Shown piece after piece: positions 55,826-64,000 of a DNA stretch of 64,000 nt (its first letter is position 1; every line of letters starts with the position of its first letter). A program made the position numbers and the translations under genes. The stretch covers positions 149,653-213,652 of the forward strand of contig CAWJIH010000008.1 of the NCBI GenBank assembly GCA_963842975.1. Direction: 5' to 3'. The DNA comes from JACJWR01 sp963842975. GTDB lineage: Bacteria; Actinomycetota; Actinomycetes; S36-B12; UBA10799. Under the pieces are notes generated by a model, which searched no databases, was not told the origin of the DNA, and saw only the letters and a program-made list of their open reading frames with translations.

Positions 55826-56524
55826 ATGATGGCGCAGCCCAGGGCATTGCTGGTGGAGGACTCCAAGGAGTTCCAACTGCTGGGCCGTCGGCTGCTCGAA
55901 AGCGCGGGATTTTCGGTGACGGTGGCCGACGATGGCCTGTGCGGGCTACACCTGGCACGCGAGATCGATCCGGAGATCATCGTGCTGGACGTTTCCCTGC
56001 CGGGAATCGACGGGCTGGAGGTGTGCCGGCGGTTGCGGGAGTTTTCCAGCGCCTACGTGATCATGGTGACCGGGCGGACGGAAGAAGTTGATCGGGTGGT
56101 GGGGCTGACGATCGGGGCCGACGACTACGTTTCCAAGCCGTTTTCGTCTCGCGAACTCGCGGCCCGGATTCAGGCGATGCGACGTCGGCCGCGTCCCATG
56201 ACCACCTATAGGCCTTCGGTGTTTGGGGATCTCACGGTGGATGTGGAGGGTCGGGTGGCCGAGCTTGCCGGCCACCAGCTTTCGCTGACCCGGATCGAGT
56301 TCGACATCCTGGCCGCGCTGAGCGCGAAACCGGGCCGAGTCCACACGCGTGCGCAACTACTTGATCAGGTGTGGGGCGGGGAGTGGTTTGGCGATGATCA
56401 CGTGATCGACGTCCATGTGGGCAACCTTCGCAAGAAGCTCGGCGAGACCGCTTCCAAACCGCACTTCATTCACACAGTTCGTGGCGTCGGGTTCAAGTTC
56501 GTCGCGCCCTCGGATGCCGCCTGA
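55826..56524 (+). CDS. OmpR/PhoB-type response regulator
   Basis: 232 aa. Receiver domain residues 5-118 (LLVEDSKEF, IVLDVSLPGIDGLEV with phospho-Asp, MVTGRT, YVSKPFSSREL) and a winged-helix DNA-binding domain (LTRIEFDILAALSAKPGRV, VIDVHVGNLRKKLGE, HTVRGVGFKF). GAGAGGA precedes ATG 55826. It is divergent from the HPt gene and is the probable output of the neighbouring phosphorelay; its targets are unknown. Confidence 0.92.
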   Translation: MMAQPRALLVEDSKEFQLLGRRLLESAGFSVTVADDGLCGLHLAREIDPEIIVLDVSLPGIDGLEVCRRLREFSSAYVIMVTGRTEEVDRVVGLTIGADDYVSKPFSSRELAARIQAMRRRPRPMTTYRPSVFGDLTVDVEGRVAELAGHQLSLTRIEFDILAALSAKPGRVHTRAQLLDQVWGGEWFGDDHVIDVHVGNLRKKLGETASKPHFIHTVRGVGFKFVAPSDAA

Positions 56525-56581
56525 CAGAGGTGCCGTGTGCACAGGTGGTCGACGACAACGTCGGTGCGCGAGGGTCGGGCG

Positions 56582-57073
56582 CTAGCGGTAGTTGACGAAC
56601 TGGGTCGCGAAGTCGAGGTCGGCGTCCTTCACTAAGGCGATGACCTCTTGCAGGGTGTCGCGCGATTTGCTGCTGACGCGCAGTTCGTCGCCCATCACTT
56701 GGGTCTTGACTCCCTTGGGCCCCTCGTCGCGGATCAGTTTCGCGACCTTCTTGGCTTGTTCGGTGGTGATGCCGTCGGTGAACGATCCGGCGATCTTGTA
56801 CTCCTTGCCGGACGAGCGGGGGTCGCCGGAATCGAAGGCCTTGAGCGAGATCCCGCGCTTGATCAGTTTGCTCTGGAATACGTCGAGGGCCGCGGTGGCG
56901 CGCTCCTCGGTGCCGGAGGTGATCTCGACGGTCAGTTCGCCGGTCCAGGCAATCGAGGTGCCGGTGTTCTTGAAGTCGTAGCGCTGGGCAAGTTCCTTTG
57001 CCGCTTGGTTCAGGGCGTTGTCGGCCTCTTGCCGGTCGATCTTGGAGACGATGTCGAAGCTGCTGTCAGCCAT
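56582..57073 (-). CDS. yajQ: YajQ family nucleotide-binding protein
   Basis: 163 aa, full family length. Starts MADSSFDIVSKIDRQE, with ALNQAAKELAQRYDFKNT and the C-terminal DELRVSSKSRDTLQEVI. Some YajQ proteins bind cyclic di-GMP and act with transcription factors; whether this one does is not known. ATG 57073 follows GAGGTG. It shares the divergent region with tRNA-Tyr. Confidence 0.95.
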   Translation of the reverse strand: MADSSFDIVSKIDRQEADNALNQAAKELAQRYDFKNTGTSIAWTGELTVEITSGTEERATAALDVFQSKLIKRGISLKAFDSGDPRSSGKEYKIAGSFTDGITTEQAKKVAKLIRDEGPKGVKTQVMGDELRVSSKSRDTLQEVIALVKDADLDFATQFVNYR

Positions 57074-57181
57074 GTGGGGGCACCTCGTGGTGGTCTGGTG
57101 GATACGGACTGATGGCACGAGGATACGTGGACCGGGCGGTGACGCCGCGATGATCGTCTGGTGTATCCTCTTAGGGCGCTA

Positions 57182-57263
57182 GGCGGGTTGCCCGAGCGGC
57201 CAATGGGAGCGGACTGTAAATCCGTCGGCTTTGCCTTCGAAGGTTCGAATCCTTCACCCGCCA
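57182..57263 (+). tRNA. tRNA-Tyr (anticodon GTA)
   Basis: 82 nt type II tRNA. Acceptor stem GGCGGGT/ACCCGCC, anticodon loop CTGTAAA with GTA, an extended variable arm and a TTCGAAT T-loop. The 3' CCA is not encoded (CACG follows). Confidence 0.95.
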
Positions 57264-57272
57264 CGTAGGCGT

Positions 57273-57314
57273 GAACGCCCAGGTCAGGGGTATTTCCCCC
57301 GGACCTGGGCGTTC
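57273..57314 (+). terminator. terminator after tRNA-Tyr
   Basis: A 13-bp perfect stem (57273-57285 with 57302-57314) extends through AGGGG/CCCCC toward a small loop, 10 bases after the tRNA. The following T content is low, but the position and strength make a terminator likely. Confidence 0.75.
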
Positions 57315-57385
57315 TGCTGTGTGGGGGTGGGTTTGGGGTGTGTTGAGGCTGCGGGGCGCGGGTTGCGGGGTCTTGGGGTCGCCGG

Positions 57386-57432
57386 TCGAGTGTGGGTTCA
57401 GGGCCGATTTCGGGGCTCGAAACCACACTCGA
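57386..57432. repeat. 10-bp inverted repeat with imperfect inner stem
   Basis: TCGAGTGTGG (57386-57395) and CCACACTCGA (57423-57432) are perfect inverted arms; the 27 bases between them can pair partly (GGTTC/GAAACC, GGGCC/GGGCTC). It sits between tRNA-Tyr and the toxin-antitoxin pair. Possible roles: dispersed palindrome, or autoregulatory operator for the antitoxin, though it is 125 bases or more upstream of the antitoxin start. Confidence 0.45.
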
Positions 57433-57556
57433 TGCGGGGGCTACGCAGCGGGCCGGGCCGAATGCTGCGGCAATCGCTAATGCCGAGAGTTCGGCGGTGA
57501 TACTGCGCCTCCTCATTGCACCATGCCTGTTGTTGCACATGCACTGCCGTCGTCCT

Positions 57557-57805
57557 GTGTTGATCGTTGGGGTGCGCGGGTTGCGCCAGAACGCCAGCGA
57601 GGTGCTGCGTGCAGTCGATGCTGGCGAGCCTGCCACCGTGACAGTCGCGGGCCGTGCGGTTGCGCAGATCCTGCCGATTCGTGGGGCGGCCTGGATCACC
57701 TGGAATCGGGTAAAGGGTGTGTTCGACAGCCCGACCGACGCGGGCTGGGGTGCCGAACGCCTCGATTTTGGTGCGGTCGGTCTGCGCGATCCGTGGGCTG
57801 GATAG
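57557..57805 (+). CDS. Phd/YefM-type antitoxin
   Basis: About 82 aa. GVRGLRQNASEVLRAVDAGEP followed by VTVAGRAVAQILPI is the prevent-host-death fold that binds DNA and neutralises the toxin encoded directly after it. The start is uncertain: GTG 57557 gives a normal length, while ATG 57539 adds six residues; neither has a good ribosome site. The stop is directly followed by the toxin GTG, so translation is coupled. Confidence 0.85.
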   Translation: MLIVGVRGLRQNASEVLRAVDAGEPATVTVAGRAVAQILPIRGAAWITWNRVKGVFDSPTDAGWGAERLDFGAVGLRDPWAG

Positions 57806-58186
57806 GTGCGCAGCGTCCTCGACGCCAGCGTGCTGATCTCCGAGGGCAGGCAGTCGATTCCCGGTGAACTTGCTATCGGCGTCGTGTCCGTCGCGGAGCT
57901 GCAGTTCGGCGTCCTGGTCGCGCCGGACGATGCTCGTCGGGCGCACCGGTTGGCCCGGCTCACAGCGATCCTGGGGGCCTTCGAACCGTTGCCCGTTGAT
58001 GCCGCGGTCGCCGCCAGTTGTGCGGAACTCGCCGCGGCGACTCATCGCGCCGGGCGAAAATCACGTGCCCGCAACCTCGATCTCATGATCGCCGCCACCG
58101 AACACGCTCACGACGCCCAGTTGGTCACGGCGAATCTGGCGGATGTCGAACACCTGAGGGATCTGATTCGGATTGTGCCGGTGTGA
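57806..58186 (+). CDS. vapC: VapC-type PIN-domain toxin
   Basis: 126 aa PIN ribonuclease. Acidic residues in VLDASVLISEG, SVAELQFGV and ARNLDLMIAATEHAHDAQLVTANLADV match the VapC active site; a final Asp is in LADVEHLRD. It would cleave RNA (often tRNA) when free of antitoxin. GTG start abuts the antitoxin stop. Confidence 0.9.
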   Translation: MRSVLDASVLISEGRQSIPGELAIGVVSVAELQFGVLVAPDDARRAHRLARLTAILGAFEPLPVDAAVAASCAELAAATHRAGRKSRARNLDLMIAATEHAHDAQLVTANLADVEHLRDLIRIVPV

Positions 58187-58350
58187 GTGCCCGCACCTCA
58201 GCGGGGATCGAGACCTGCCCGTTCGACGAAACCTTCATGACGTCAGCGGTCGGCGTGGAATACCTCCTCGTTGCACGGATGTCGAATCACAGCGCATGAC
58301 TCTGTAGCGTTCGTCGCTGGCGCTGCCGGGCTGGTGGTGGTCGCGGGCCT

Positions 58351-58770
58351 CTAGCGGCTGAGCCACACTGCGCGCCACCAGGCGTCGGAGGCGTCGGAGA
58401 CAGCCGGGTCGACTGACTCCGTGAGTGCGATCATCGACCGAGCCGCCCGGTTTTGGTCGTCAACGAAGGCGCGATCGGCAACGGCGATGGGCTTGTAGTC
58501 CACATCGAGGCGGGCCCAGTACAGGGTGCGAAAAGCAATGGCCACCGCGACCACCGCGGGTTCTCCCGACGCGAGAGATCAGCGGAGCCACGGCCTCCCG
58601 CAAGTACTGGCTGAGGTGGCTTACCCGGCCCCGTTCGACCCATTCCGCCGAGCGCTCGAGCCCCTAGTGACTGATGACTTGGCTGATCTTGGCGGCTTCC
58701 TCGACGGTGGCCGCGGGAACCATCACCTTTTGTGCTCGGTCCACGAATGCGCCGAAGGCTGCGCATTAGG
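58351..58770 (-). pseudogene. remnant of an unidentified gene
   Basis: Protein-like stretches appear in successive frames: AAFGAFVDRAQKVMVPAATV then a stop, AEWVERGRVSHLSQYLREAV, and AFRTLYWARLDVDYKPIAVA...ASDAWWRAVWLSR ending at 58351. Together they look like one broken gene of at least 130 codons. I do not recognise the family. Confidence 0.35.
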
Positions 58771-58902
58771 AGGTCGAGACGCTTCGGCTCAGCTCAGCCG
58801 TTGGCGCTGGCGCAGGTTCCGAATGGCCGCGGGATCGCTGTTCGGCGACTCGTAGCAGGTCGACTGGCCGCGAAAGTGAGGGGGCAATCGTGGGTGCGCC
58901 GG

Positions 58903-59103
58903 TCACGTGGCCGAGGCCACACGACTCTTCTTCACAGTGCCTGTGTTGAAGGGTGGGATGTGGTTGCGGATGAGAGGTGTGACGCTCTGCTCGTAGTCGA
59001 GTTCTTGGGCGAAGGAAAGCACGTGTCGGCACATGGACTGCATGTCGCTGTGTTCCCGCGTTATCAGGTCGTCGGAAGGTCGGCGCACGTGTGCCTCGTC
59101 CAC
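58903..59103 (-). pseudogene. fragment related to the AAA ATPase C-terminal region
   Basis: The frame ends with LIRNHIPPFNTGTVKKSRVASAT, matching VIENRVPTFNTDTVEWSRVASA of the ATPase at 61 kb. At DNA level, GTGTTGAAGGGTGGG and its flanks align with the ATPase gene near 61,230. The rest of the ATPase is absent, and the surrounding 58.2-59.3 kb has no intact gene. A leftover of a duplicated or rearranged copy. Confidence 0.5.
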
Positions 59104-59298
59104 GATGGTGCTGAGGTCTGTGCGAGCTTGGATTGGCCAGGCCGCGTGCCGCCGATAGTCGACATCCGTCGCAGCGGGTGTGGAGTAGCTCTGGATGCGC
59201 TGTCCGACCGGCAGCTCATGGGGTCCGGCGTCGGATCTCCGGGATTTGTCGGCAACGGCCGGTCGGCCGGACCTTCAGTCGAAGTCCTGGTGTCGCAC

Positions 59299-61036
59299 CT
59301 ACGCTGCGAATTGGGGCACGCCGGCGTCAAACCGGCCCATCATCGCCTCCGTCCACTCCGCAGAGTGAACGACGAGCGCCCGCACGGTCTCGGGACGCAA
59401 TGATGGGTAGGCGGCCCAGATGTCTGCCGCAATGGCTGCCACTTGAGCGGTCGCAGCCGAGGTATCCCTCGTGGCCGTGAGAGGGCCCGCGCCTCCGAAC
59501 GTCGGTTGCAGACGAGTGGTGATCAGGGCGAGGTTCTCAGGCGTGTCAGCCAACGTACCGTCCGGTGACCGCGCGACGTTGCCACCGTCTGCTACGACGT
59601 CCGGTTTGACGGGCCATTTCGCGCGGTCGAAGAGGACCGATGTCCGACTCACCGGAGACAATTCTCCGCGGGCGCCATCGGTACCCAGCCGGCGAAGACG
59701 CCGGGGGCTGCGACCATGTCGTCTCGCGCGGAGTAGGCCCCGACTGTGAGGGCGTTCCAGGCCTGCGCGGGGTCCTCGACCGGTTCGGTATCGCAGCGGT
59801 CGAGATGGTCGTCAAGGGGACTTAGGTCAGGCGTGGGGATGTTTCCGGCGGAGATGATGAGCAGCCTCGGGTGCCGAGGCTCGTCACGGTCCAGGTAAGT
59901 GAAGGTTGGGTCCCTATCGTCGATCGCGCGGCCGTAGGCAAGCGCATCAACCGTCGCGGACCATGCCGTGGGGCGGCCCGCGTCTCGTAGTGGCTCGGCG
60001 CCCGAGGGCGCACTGTGCTCGGTGATGGCGAGCATGAACGCCCGCTGGCGGTCGGGTTGAGCGATTTCGGGGCGATCGACCGCGCGGGCGGTGAGGGCGC
60101 CGTAACTGTCCGGCTCGTTCCGGCCTTGGTCCGGCAGGATCTTCACCGATTCAAGCCGGTGCTGAAGATGCACCGGATGGGTTCCGCTGATGGCTGCCTC
60201 GAAATCTCCGTACAGGGCCAGACCGGCCATTTCGGTACCGTGGCCGCGATTCGGGGCTGGCTGCGTGGGCCAGGCCGGATCAGCGACGTGGACGTCGCTG
60301 GCCGCAATCGAAGCGTTGAGTAGCGGGTGATTCCACTGCACTCCCTGATCGAGAACGCAGACTGCGGGAGCATCAGAATCGGCTGCCCGCAGCCTTGCCC
60401 AGAGGTCCTCCACCCAGTCGGCCTGATCGGCCGCGGGCAGGTCGGCCAAGAAGGTCGCGGCGACATGGGGCCGCCGCAATTCAGTGATGTCGTCAAGCAC
60501 GGACAATGCGCCAGATAGTTCATCTGCGCTGGCTCGAAGGAGCACCACGCTCCTATCGTCGAAACCCAACGCATGTTTGCCCAGCCGAAGGTCGTGCTCG
60601 CGTGCGAACTCTGCAAGGCGCTCTCGCTGCGTTTTGCCGTGGTTGCGAAGCCAGACCTCCCACCAGATGGTGGCCTTCGGATCAGACGGGTAGTCAACAA
60701 AAGGATCCGTCCAGAGGTCCTTGATTGTGGCTCGTCGGATGCGCTGGATGCCTTCGACCAGGGGGGCGTTCTTGGGCTTCTCATCGTCCGCCGATTCGAT
60801 GTAGGCCGCCAGCTTCTCAAGGAAGTAGGACTTCTTGCCGCGGGGGATGAAGACGGTCGCGAATTGCCTGTCGCCGTCTTCGCCCGAGTCGCCTCGGTTG
60901 CAAGACCGAGTCCGTGTTTGCGGCGGTCGGGCGGAAGGGGCCTTGCCCCAGATGGGCCACCCCCGACCACCTGCTGGAAGGCTTCATTCGTAGGCGACGG
61001 GCTGATGAACAGATGCGTCCGGTCGCGTTCCCCCAT
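59299..61036 (-). pseudogene. degenerate S8 (subtilisin-like) serine protease, partner of AAA ATPase
   Basis: Pieces of one large protease in three frames. The start MGERDRTHLFISPSPTNEAF is in the first frame. From about 60,900 a second frame gives QFATVFIPRGKKSYFLEKLA, IWWEVWLRNHG, VCVLDQGVQWNHPLL (Asp), NRGHGTEMAGLALYGD (His) and HRLESVKILP. After about 59,668 a third gives PVSRTSVLFDRAKWPVKPDV and RDTSAATAQVAAIAA (Ser). The catalytic triad survives, but there are at least two frameshifts, a probable internal loss after residue 58, and the C-terminal part seen in such proteins is missing. These proteases are commonly paired with a small AAA ATPase in accessory regions; their role is not established. 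Confidence 0.8.
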
Positions 61037-61041
61037 CGTGA

Positions 61042-61913
61042 CTACCCCCTGCTTTTGCCTGTCAAGGCTTCCTGCGACCTCGCCTGTAACGCGCTGACGA
61101 GGTCACTTGTGAGGATACGGGTGCGTCCCGACAAGATGGTGCGCTTGGCCGCGTTCTCGGCGGCGACGGCCATCTCGGCGTGACTGAGGCCATGCGCGGC
61201 CGACGCCACTCGGCTCCACTCCACCGTGTCTGTGTTGAAGGTGGGCACGCGGTTTTCTATTACTGCGCGTACCGCGCCTTCGTCAGGCAGATCGAAGTGG
61301 ACCACCGTGTCGAATCGGCGGAAGATCGCCTCATCCAGCAGTTGCGGGTGGTTGGTGGCGGCGATGACGATGCTGTCGGAGGTGTCGAGTTCGAGGAACT
61401 GCAGGAACGAATTCAGTACCCGACGGATTTCGCCAACGTCGTTGGCAGCGGCGCGATCGCGGGCCAAAGCATCCACCTCATCGAACAGATACACACCGCG
61501 CGTCTCGGCGAGGGCGTTGAAGATGAGTCGCAACTTGGCCGCGGTCTCGCCCATGAATTTGGTGATGATGCTGTCGAGGCGGATCGCAAAAAGGGGAAGG
61601 CCGAGTTCACCGGCAACCACCCGTGCGGTGGATGTCTTGCCGGTGCCCGGTGGCCCCACGAGGAGGAGTCGTTGCGCGGGACGAAGCGCATGTCGTGCCA
61701 GCACATCGCGTTGCCGATGCTCCAGCAGTACGCGTTGGAGTCGTCCGGATGTTGCGTCGTCGAGGACGAGGTCCGACAGTCGTGCGTCGGGGTAGGAGAC
61801 CATTAGCAGCGACGCCAGTTCGCCGCGATCTGCATCGCTAGGGAGTAGAACTGGGAGTCGTCACCCTCAGCGTGGCTCTTGACGAGGGCTCTGACTTGGT
61901 CGTTGGTGGCCAC
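61042..61913 (-). pseudogene. AAA ATPase with deleted N-terminal linker, subtilase partner
   Basis: The ATPase core (253 aa from ATG 61803) is intact: Walker A LLLVGPPGTGKTSTA, Walker B GVYLFDEVDALARD, sensor AATNHPQLLDEAIFRRFD. A detached N-terminus (GTG 61913: ATNDQVRALVKSHAEGDD) is in another frame and stops at 61804-61806. In its own frame the core continues upstream as DRGELASLLMVSYPDARL, where the native linker is expected, so roughly 60 codons seem deleted with a frame change. The core might still be made from ATG 61803. It lies five bases upstream of the protease start, the usual order of this pair. Confidence 0.75.
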
Positions 61914-62573
61914 GGGCTGACTCTTTTCCGTCGATATGAGTGTGATGCGCCTCCGCGACAGGAACGAACTCAAGATCATGCGATGTTCCGAGAGTGCAGC
62001 GGGTTCAACGCGAACGGCCGCTTCATCTGAGATGTCCACGTCAGTCGACATCAAATGCGGAGGGTGTGGGGTAGTTCCGGATACCCTGCCCGACCGGCGG
62101 CACGACCCGCTGCAATGCAAGTGCTCATGGTGGGCCACTCCTCTGTGATTCGCCGTTGTTGAGGTGCTTGAGTGGTCGTTGCCAGCTGATGCAGCAGTTC
62201 CGACAGTTCGGCTGTGGTGCGTTCGGTGGGCGCCGCGGTCGCGAGCGAAGTGCCGGGCGGTTGAAGTTCACTCGCGGACTGACGCTCGTGGATTTGCGTT
62301 TGTGTCCGGCCGCGTGCGGTGTGGTGTCGATTGGCAGTGCACTGTGGCGAGGGGAATCCAGATGGATGGGGTTGGGGCCCTGCAGATGCAGGGAGTGGCC
62401 CCGTTGGTGGTCTGAGGGCTTTGGAGTTCGCGTTGGCTCGCCGCGTCGGGGCGCGCTTGTCACCTAGATTAGTGACAAATGCCTGCAGCCTTGATGCTGC
62501 GCTTCGGCGTAGCGTGGCAGTGACTAGTGCGTCAGAGGTGGTGGTTCGGGTGGGTCCTTGGGCGGGGGTGTCG
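61914..62573. other. intergenic region between AAA gene and repeat protein
   Basis: No convincing gene. A plus-strand frame of 70 codons (61936-62148) ends with a Cys-rich patch, CGGCGVV and CKCSWW, but has no ribosome site or supporting context. The promoters of the ATPase (minus) and the secreted repeat protein (plus) should lie here. Confidence 0.4.
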
Positions 62574-64000
62574 ATGGTGCGGCGGAGTTGGCTGCTGGTG
62601 ATCTTGCTGGCTGTCCTGGCGATGGTGGCCTCGTTGGTGGTGTCGCCTGCAGCGGCGGCGCCCCCCGCAACAAGTGGCAAGCCCGAGGCGTTGGCGCCAG
62701 CCGCAGCCCAGGCCGTGGAACCCTTGGCACAGGCTTCGCCGCCCTACACACCTGTCCCGCCGGTGCGTATTGCTGATACCCGGGTGAGGCAGCCGGTGGC
62801 GTTCCCGGCCTCGAAGGTGCCGGTGCCGGCCGGGGGCACGCTGGAGGTGCCGGTGGTGGGCTCAATGGTGTGCCTGGTGATGCGGCGGCGGTGGTGGCGA
62901 ATATCACCGCGACGGCACCGGATGGTGCGGGTCATCTGCGGGTGTTCCCGTGTGGGCAGGCCCGCCCTGGTGCGTCAACATTGAACTATCAGACGGGTGC
63001 GTCGGTGGCGAATGGCACGATCGTTGGGTTGGGCGCTGGCGGCAAGATTTGTGTCTACACCCCGACCCGAACCCATGTGCTGGTCGATGTCGTCGGCTAC
63101 TTCCCGGCCGGTGCGGCATACACGGCGTTGGCGCCGGTGCGTATTGCTGATACCCGGGTGGGGCAGCCGGTGGCGTTCCCGGCCTCGAAGGTGCCGGTGC
63201 CGGCCGGCGGCACGCTGGAAGTCCCGGTCGGTGGGGCGAACGGTGTCCCGGCCGATGCGGCCGCGGTGGTCGCGAACATCACCGCGACGGCACCGGATGG
63301 TGCGGGTCATCTGCGGGTGTTCCCGTGCGGGCAGGCCCGCCCCGGCGCGTCAACCCTGAACTATCCGGCCGGTGCGTCGGTGGCCAACGGCACCATCGTC
63401 GGGTTGGGCACGGGCGGCAAGATTTGTGTCTACACCCCGACCCGAACCCATGTACTGGTCGATGTCGTCGGCTACTTCCCGGCCGGTGCGGCATACACGG
63501 CGTTGGCGCCGGTGCGTATTGCTGATACCCGGGTGGGGCAGCCGGTGGCGTTCCCGGCCTCGAAGGTGCCGGTGCCGGCCGGGGGCACGCTGGAGGTGCC
63601 GGTCGGCGGGCTGAATGGTGTGCCTGGTGATGCGGCGGCGGTGGTGGCGAATATCACCGCGACGGCGCCTGATGGAGCGGGTCATCTGCGGGTGTTCCCG
63701 TGTGGGCAGGCCCGCCCTGGTGCGTCAACATTGAACTATCCGACGGGTGCGTCGGTGGCGAATGGCACGATCGTTGGGTTGGGCGCTGGCGGCAAGATTT
63801 GTGTCTACACCCCGACCCGAACCCATGTGCTGGTCGATGTCGTCGGCTACTTCCCGGCGGAGGTGGTCGCGGTTCGGGTGGCGGCCGACTCGGCAGCGGA
63901 CGTGCCCTTGTCAACGGTCGCACAGGTGGAGACGGCTACTGCGACGAAAGCGGTGGCGGGATTGACCTGGGCCGTGCGGGAAGGCCGACTGGTGGCGATC
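62574..64000 (+). CDS. secreted repeat protein, 3' end outside window, frameshifted
   Basis: Signal peptide MVRRSWLLVILLAVLAMVAS...SPAAAAPPA, then an Ala-rich linker and at least three 125-residue repeats. Each contains PVRIADTRVGQPVAFPASKV, GGTLEVPVGG, ADAAAVVANITATAPDGAGH, LRVFPCGQARPGASTLNY and HVLVDVVGYFPA. Such repeats occur in secreted or wall-bound proteins of actinobacteria and are thought to form beta-rich domains. A one-base deletion in repeat 1 near 62,855 breaks the frame; repeats 2 and 3 supply the native reading. After repeat 3 the sequence changes (EVVAVRVAADSAADVPL) and continues beyond the window. Function unknown; surface attachment is possible. Confidence 0.75.
62763..63860 (+). 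repeat. three 375-bp tandem repeats
   Basis: The unit starting GTGCGTATTGCTGATACCC begins at 62763, 63137 and 63512, i.e. spacings of 374 and 375. The copies are nearly the same at DNA level, including synonymous positions, so they arose or were homogenised recently. The 374 spacing locates the single-base loss in copy 1. Confidence 0.95.

Noticed and set aside
57182..57263. Attachment-site duplication of the tRNA-Tyr 3' end
   Set aside because: I looked for a second copy of the T-arm/acceptor sequence downstream to 64 kb and saw none.
61936..62148. Small zinc-ribbon-like protein (CGGCGVV...CKCSWW)
   Set aside because: Only part of a ribbon motif, no ribosome binding site, and the spacing between cysteine pairs is atypical; kept only as a note in the intergenic entry.
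62763..63860. CRISPR or insertion-sequence explanation for the 375-bp repeats
   Set aside because: The repeats are in coding frame, contiguous and encode a consistent protein module; no terminal inverted repeats or transposase.

Overview
The window reads as chromosomal DNA of a high-GC Gram-positive bacterium of the Actinomycetota. The evidence is dense, high-GC coding with many GTG and TTG starts, a complete menaquinone pathway, a 14-subunit NuoA-N complex I, a KorAB-type 2-oxoglutarate:ferredoxin oxidoreductase, two resuscitation-factor-like transglycosylases, an actinobacterial DUF4245 protein and secreted proteins with 'RIADTR' repeats. I cannot name a genus from sequence alone. The physiology suggested is aerobic or microaerobic and menaquinone-based, with acetate assimilation and c-di-GMP signalling.

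Layout. 1-5.3 kb: acetate module on the minus strand (DUF485 protein, ActP symporter, acetyl-CoA synthetase, then a LytS-type sensor kinase running off the edge). 5.6-10 kb: PIN-PhoH protein, secreted SLT-like protein, class I fumarase. 10-14.6 kb: two paralogous Rpf-like secreted transglycosylases flank an oppositely oriented glycosyltransferase/ATP-grasp pair, followed by a pterin carbinolamine dehydratase. 14.6-18.4 kb: four-PAS diguanylate cyclase, patatin-like phospholipase, DUF4245 protein. 18.4-27 kb: menaquinone genes menA, E, B, C, D, F and menG/ubiE. 27.1-42.6 kb: nuoABCDEFGHIJKLMN, followed at once by a polyprenyl diphosphate synthase that probably makes the menaquinone side chain. 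43.7-48.3 kb: methyltransferase, nitroreductase, lipoprotein, acyl-CoA dehydrogenase, RarD-like permease. 48.3-52.7 kb: korAB, divergent from a three-gene mini complex I (NuoB-, NuoC- and NuoI-like). 52.8-56.5 kb: phosphorelay (XylR_N-V4R hybrid kinase, HPt protein, OmpR-type regulator). 56.6-58.2 kb: YajQ, tRNA-Tyr, Phd/VapC toxin-antitoxin pair. 58.2-62 kb: degraded region with a damaged AAA-ATPase/subtilase gene pair. 62.6-64 kb: secreted protein with 375-bp tandem repeats, running off the end.

How it works together. The centre is a respiratory block: quinone synthesis, the side-chain synthase and the NADH dehydrogenase that reduces the quinone. KorAB would supply reduced ferredoxin from the TCA cycle, and the divergent NuoB/C/I-like trio keeps all the iron-sulfur ligands needed to act as an electron wire. 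That trio is the most unusual intact system here. The acetate module and fumarase feed the same central metabolism.

Caution on sequence quality. At least five genes carry 1-2 base frameshifts, often beside G or C runs: the LytS kinase, nuoB, nuoJ, a lipoprotein and the repeat protein. Two are in core complex I genes, so base-call or assembly errors are as likely as real mutations. The AAA/subtilase region is different: it has large internal losses as well as frameshifts and looks truly decayed.
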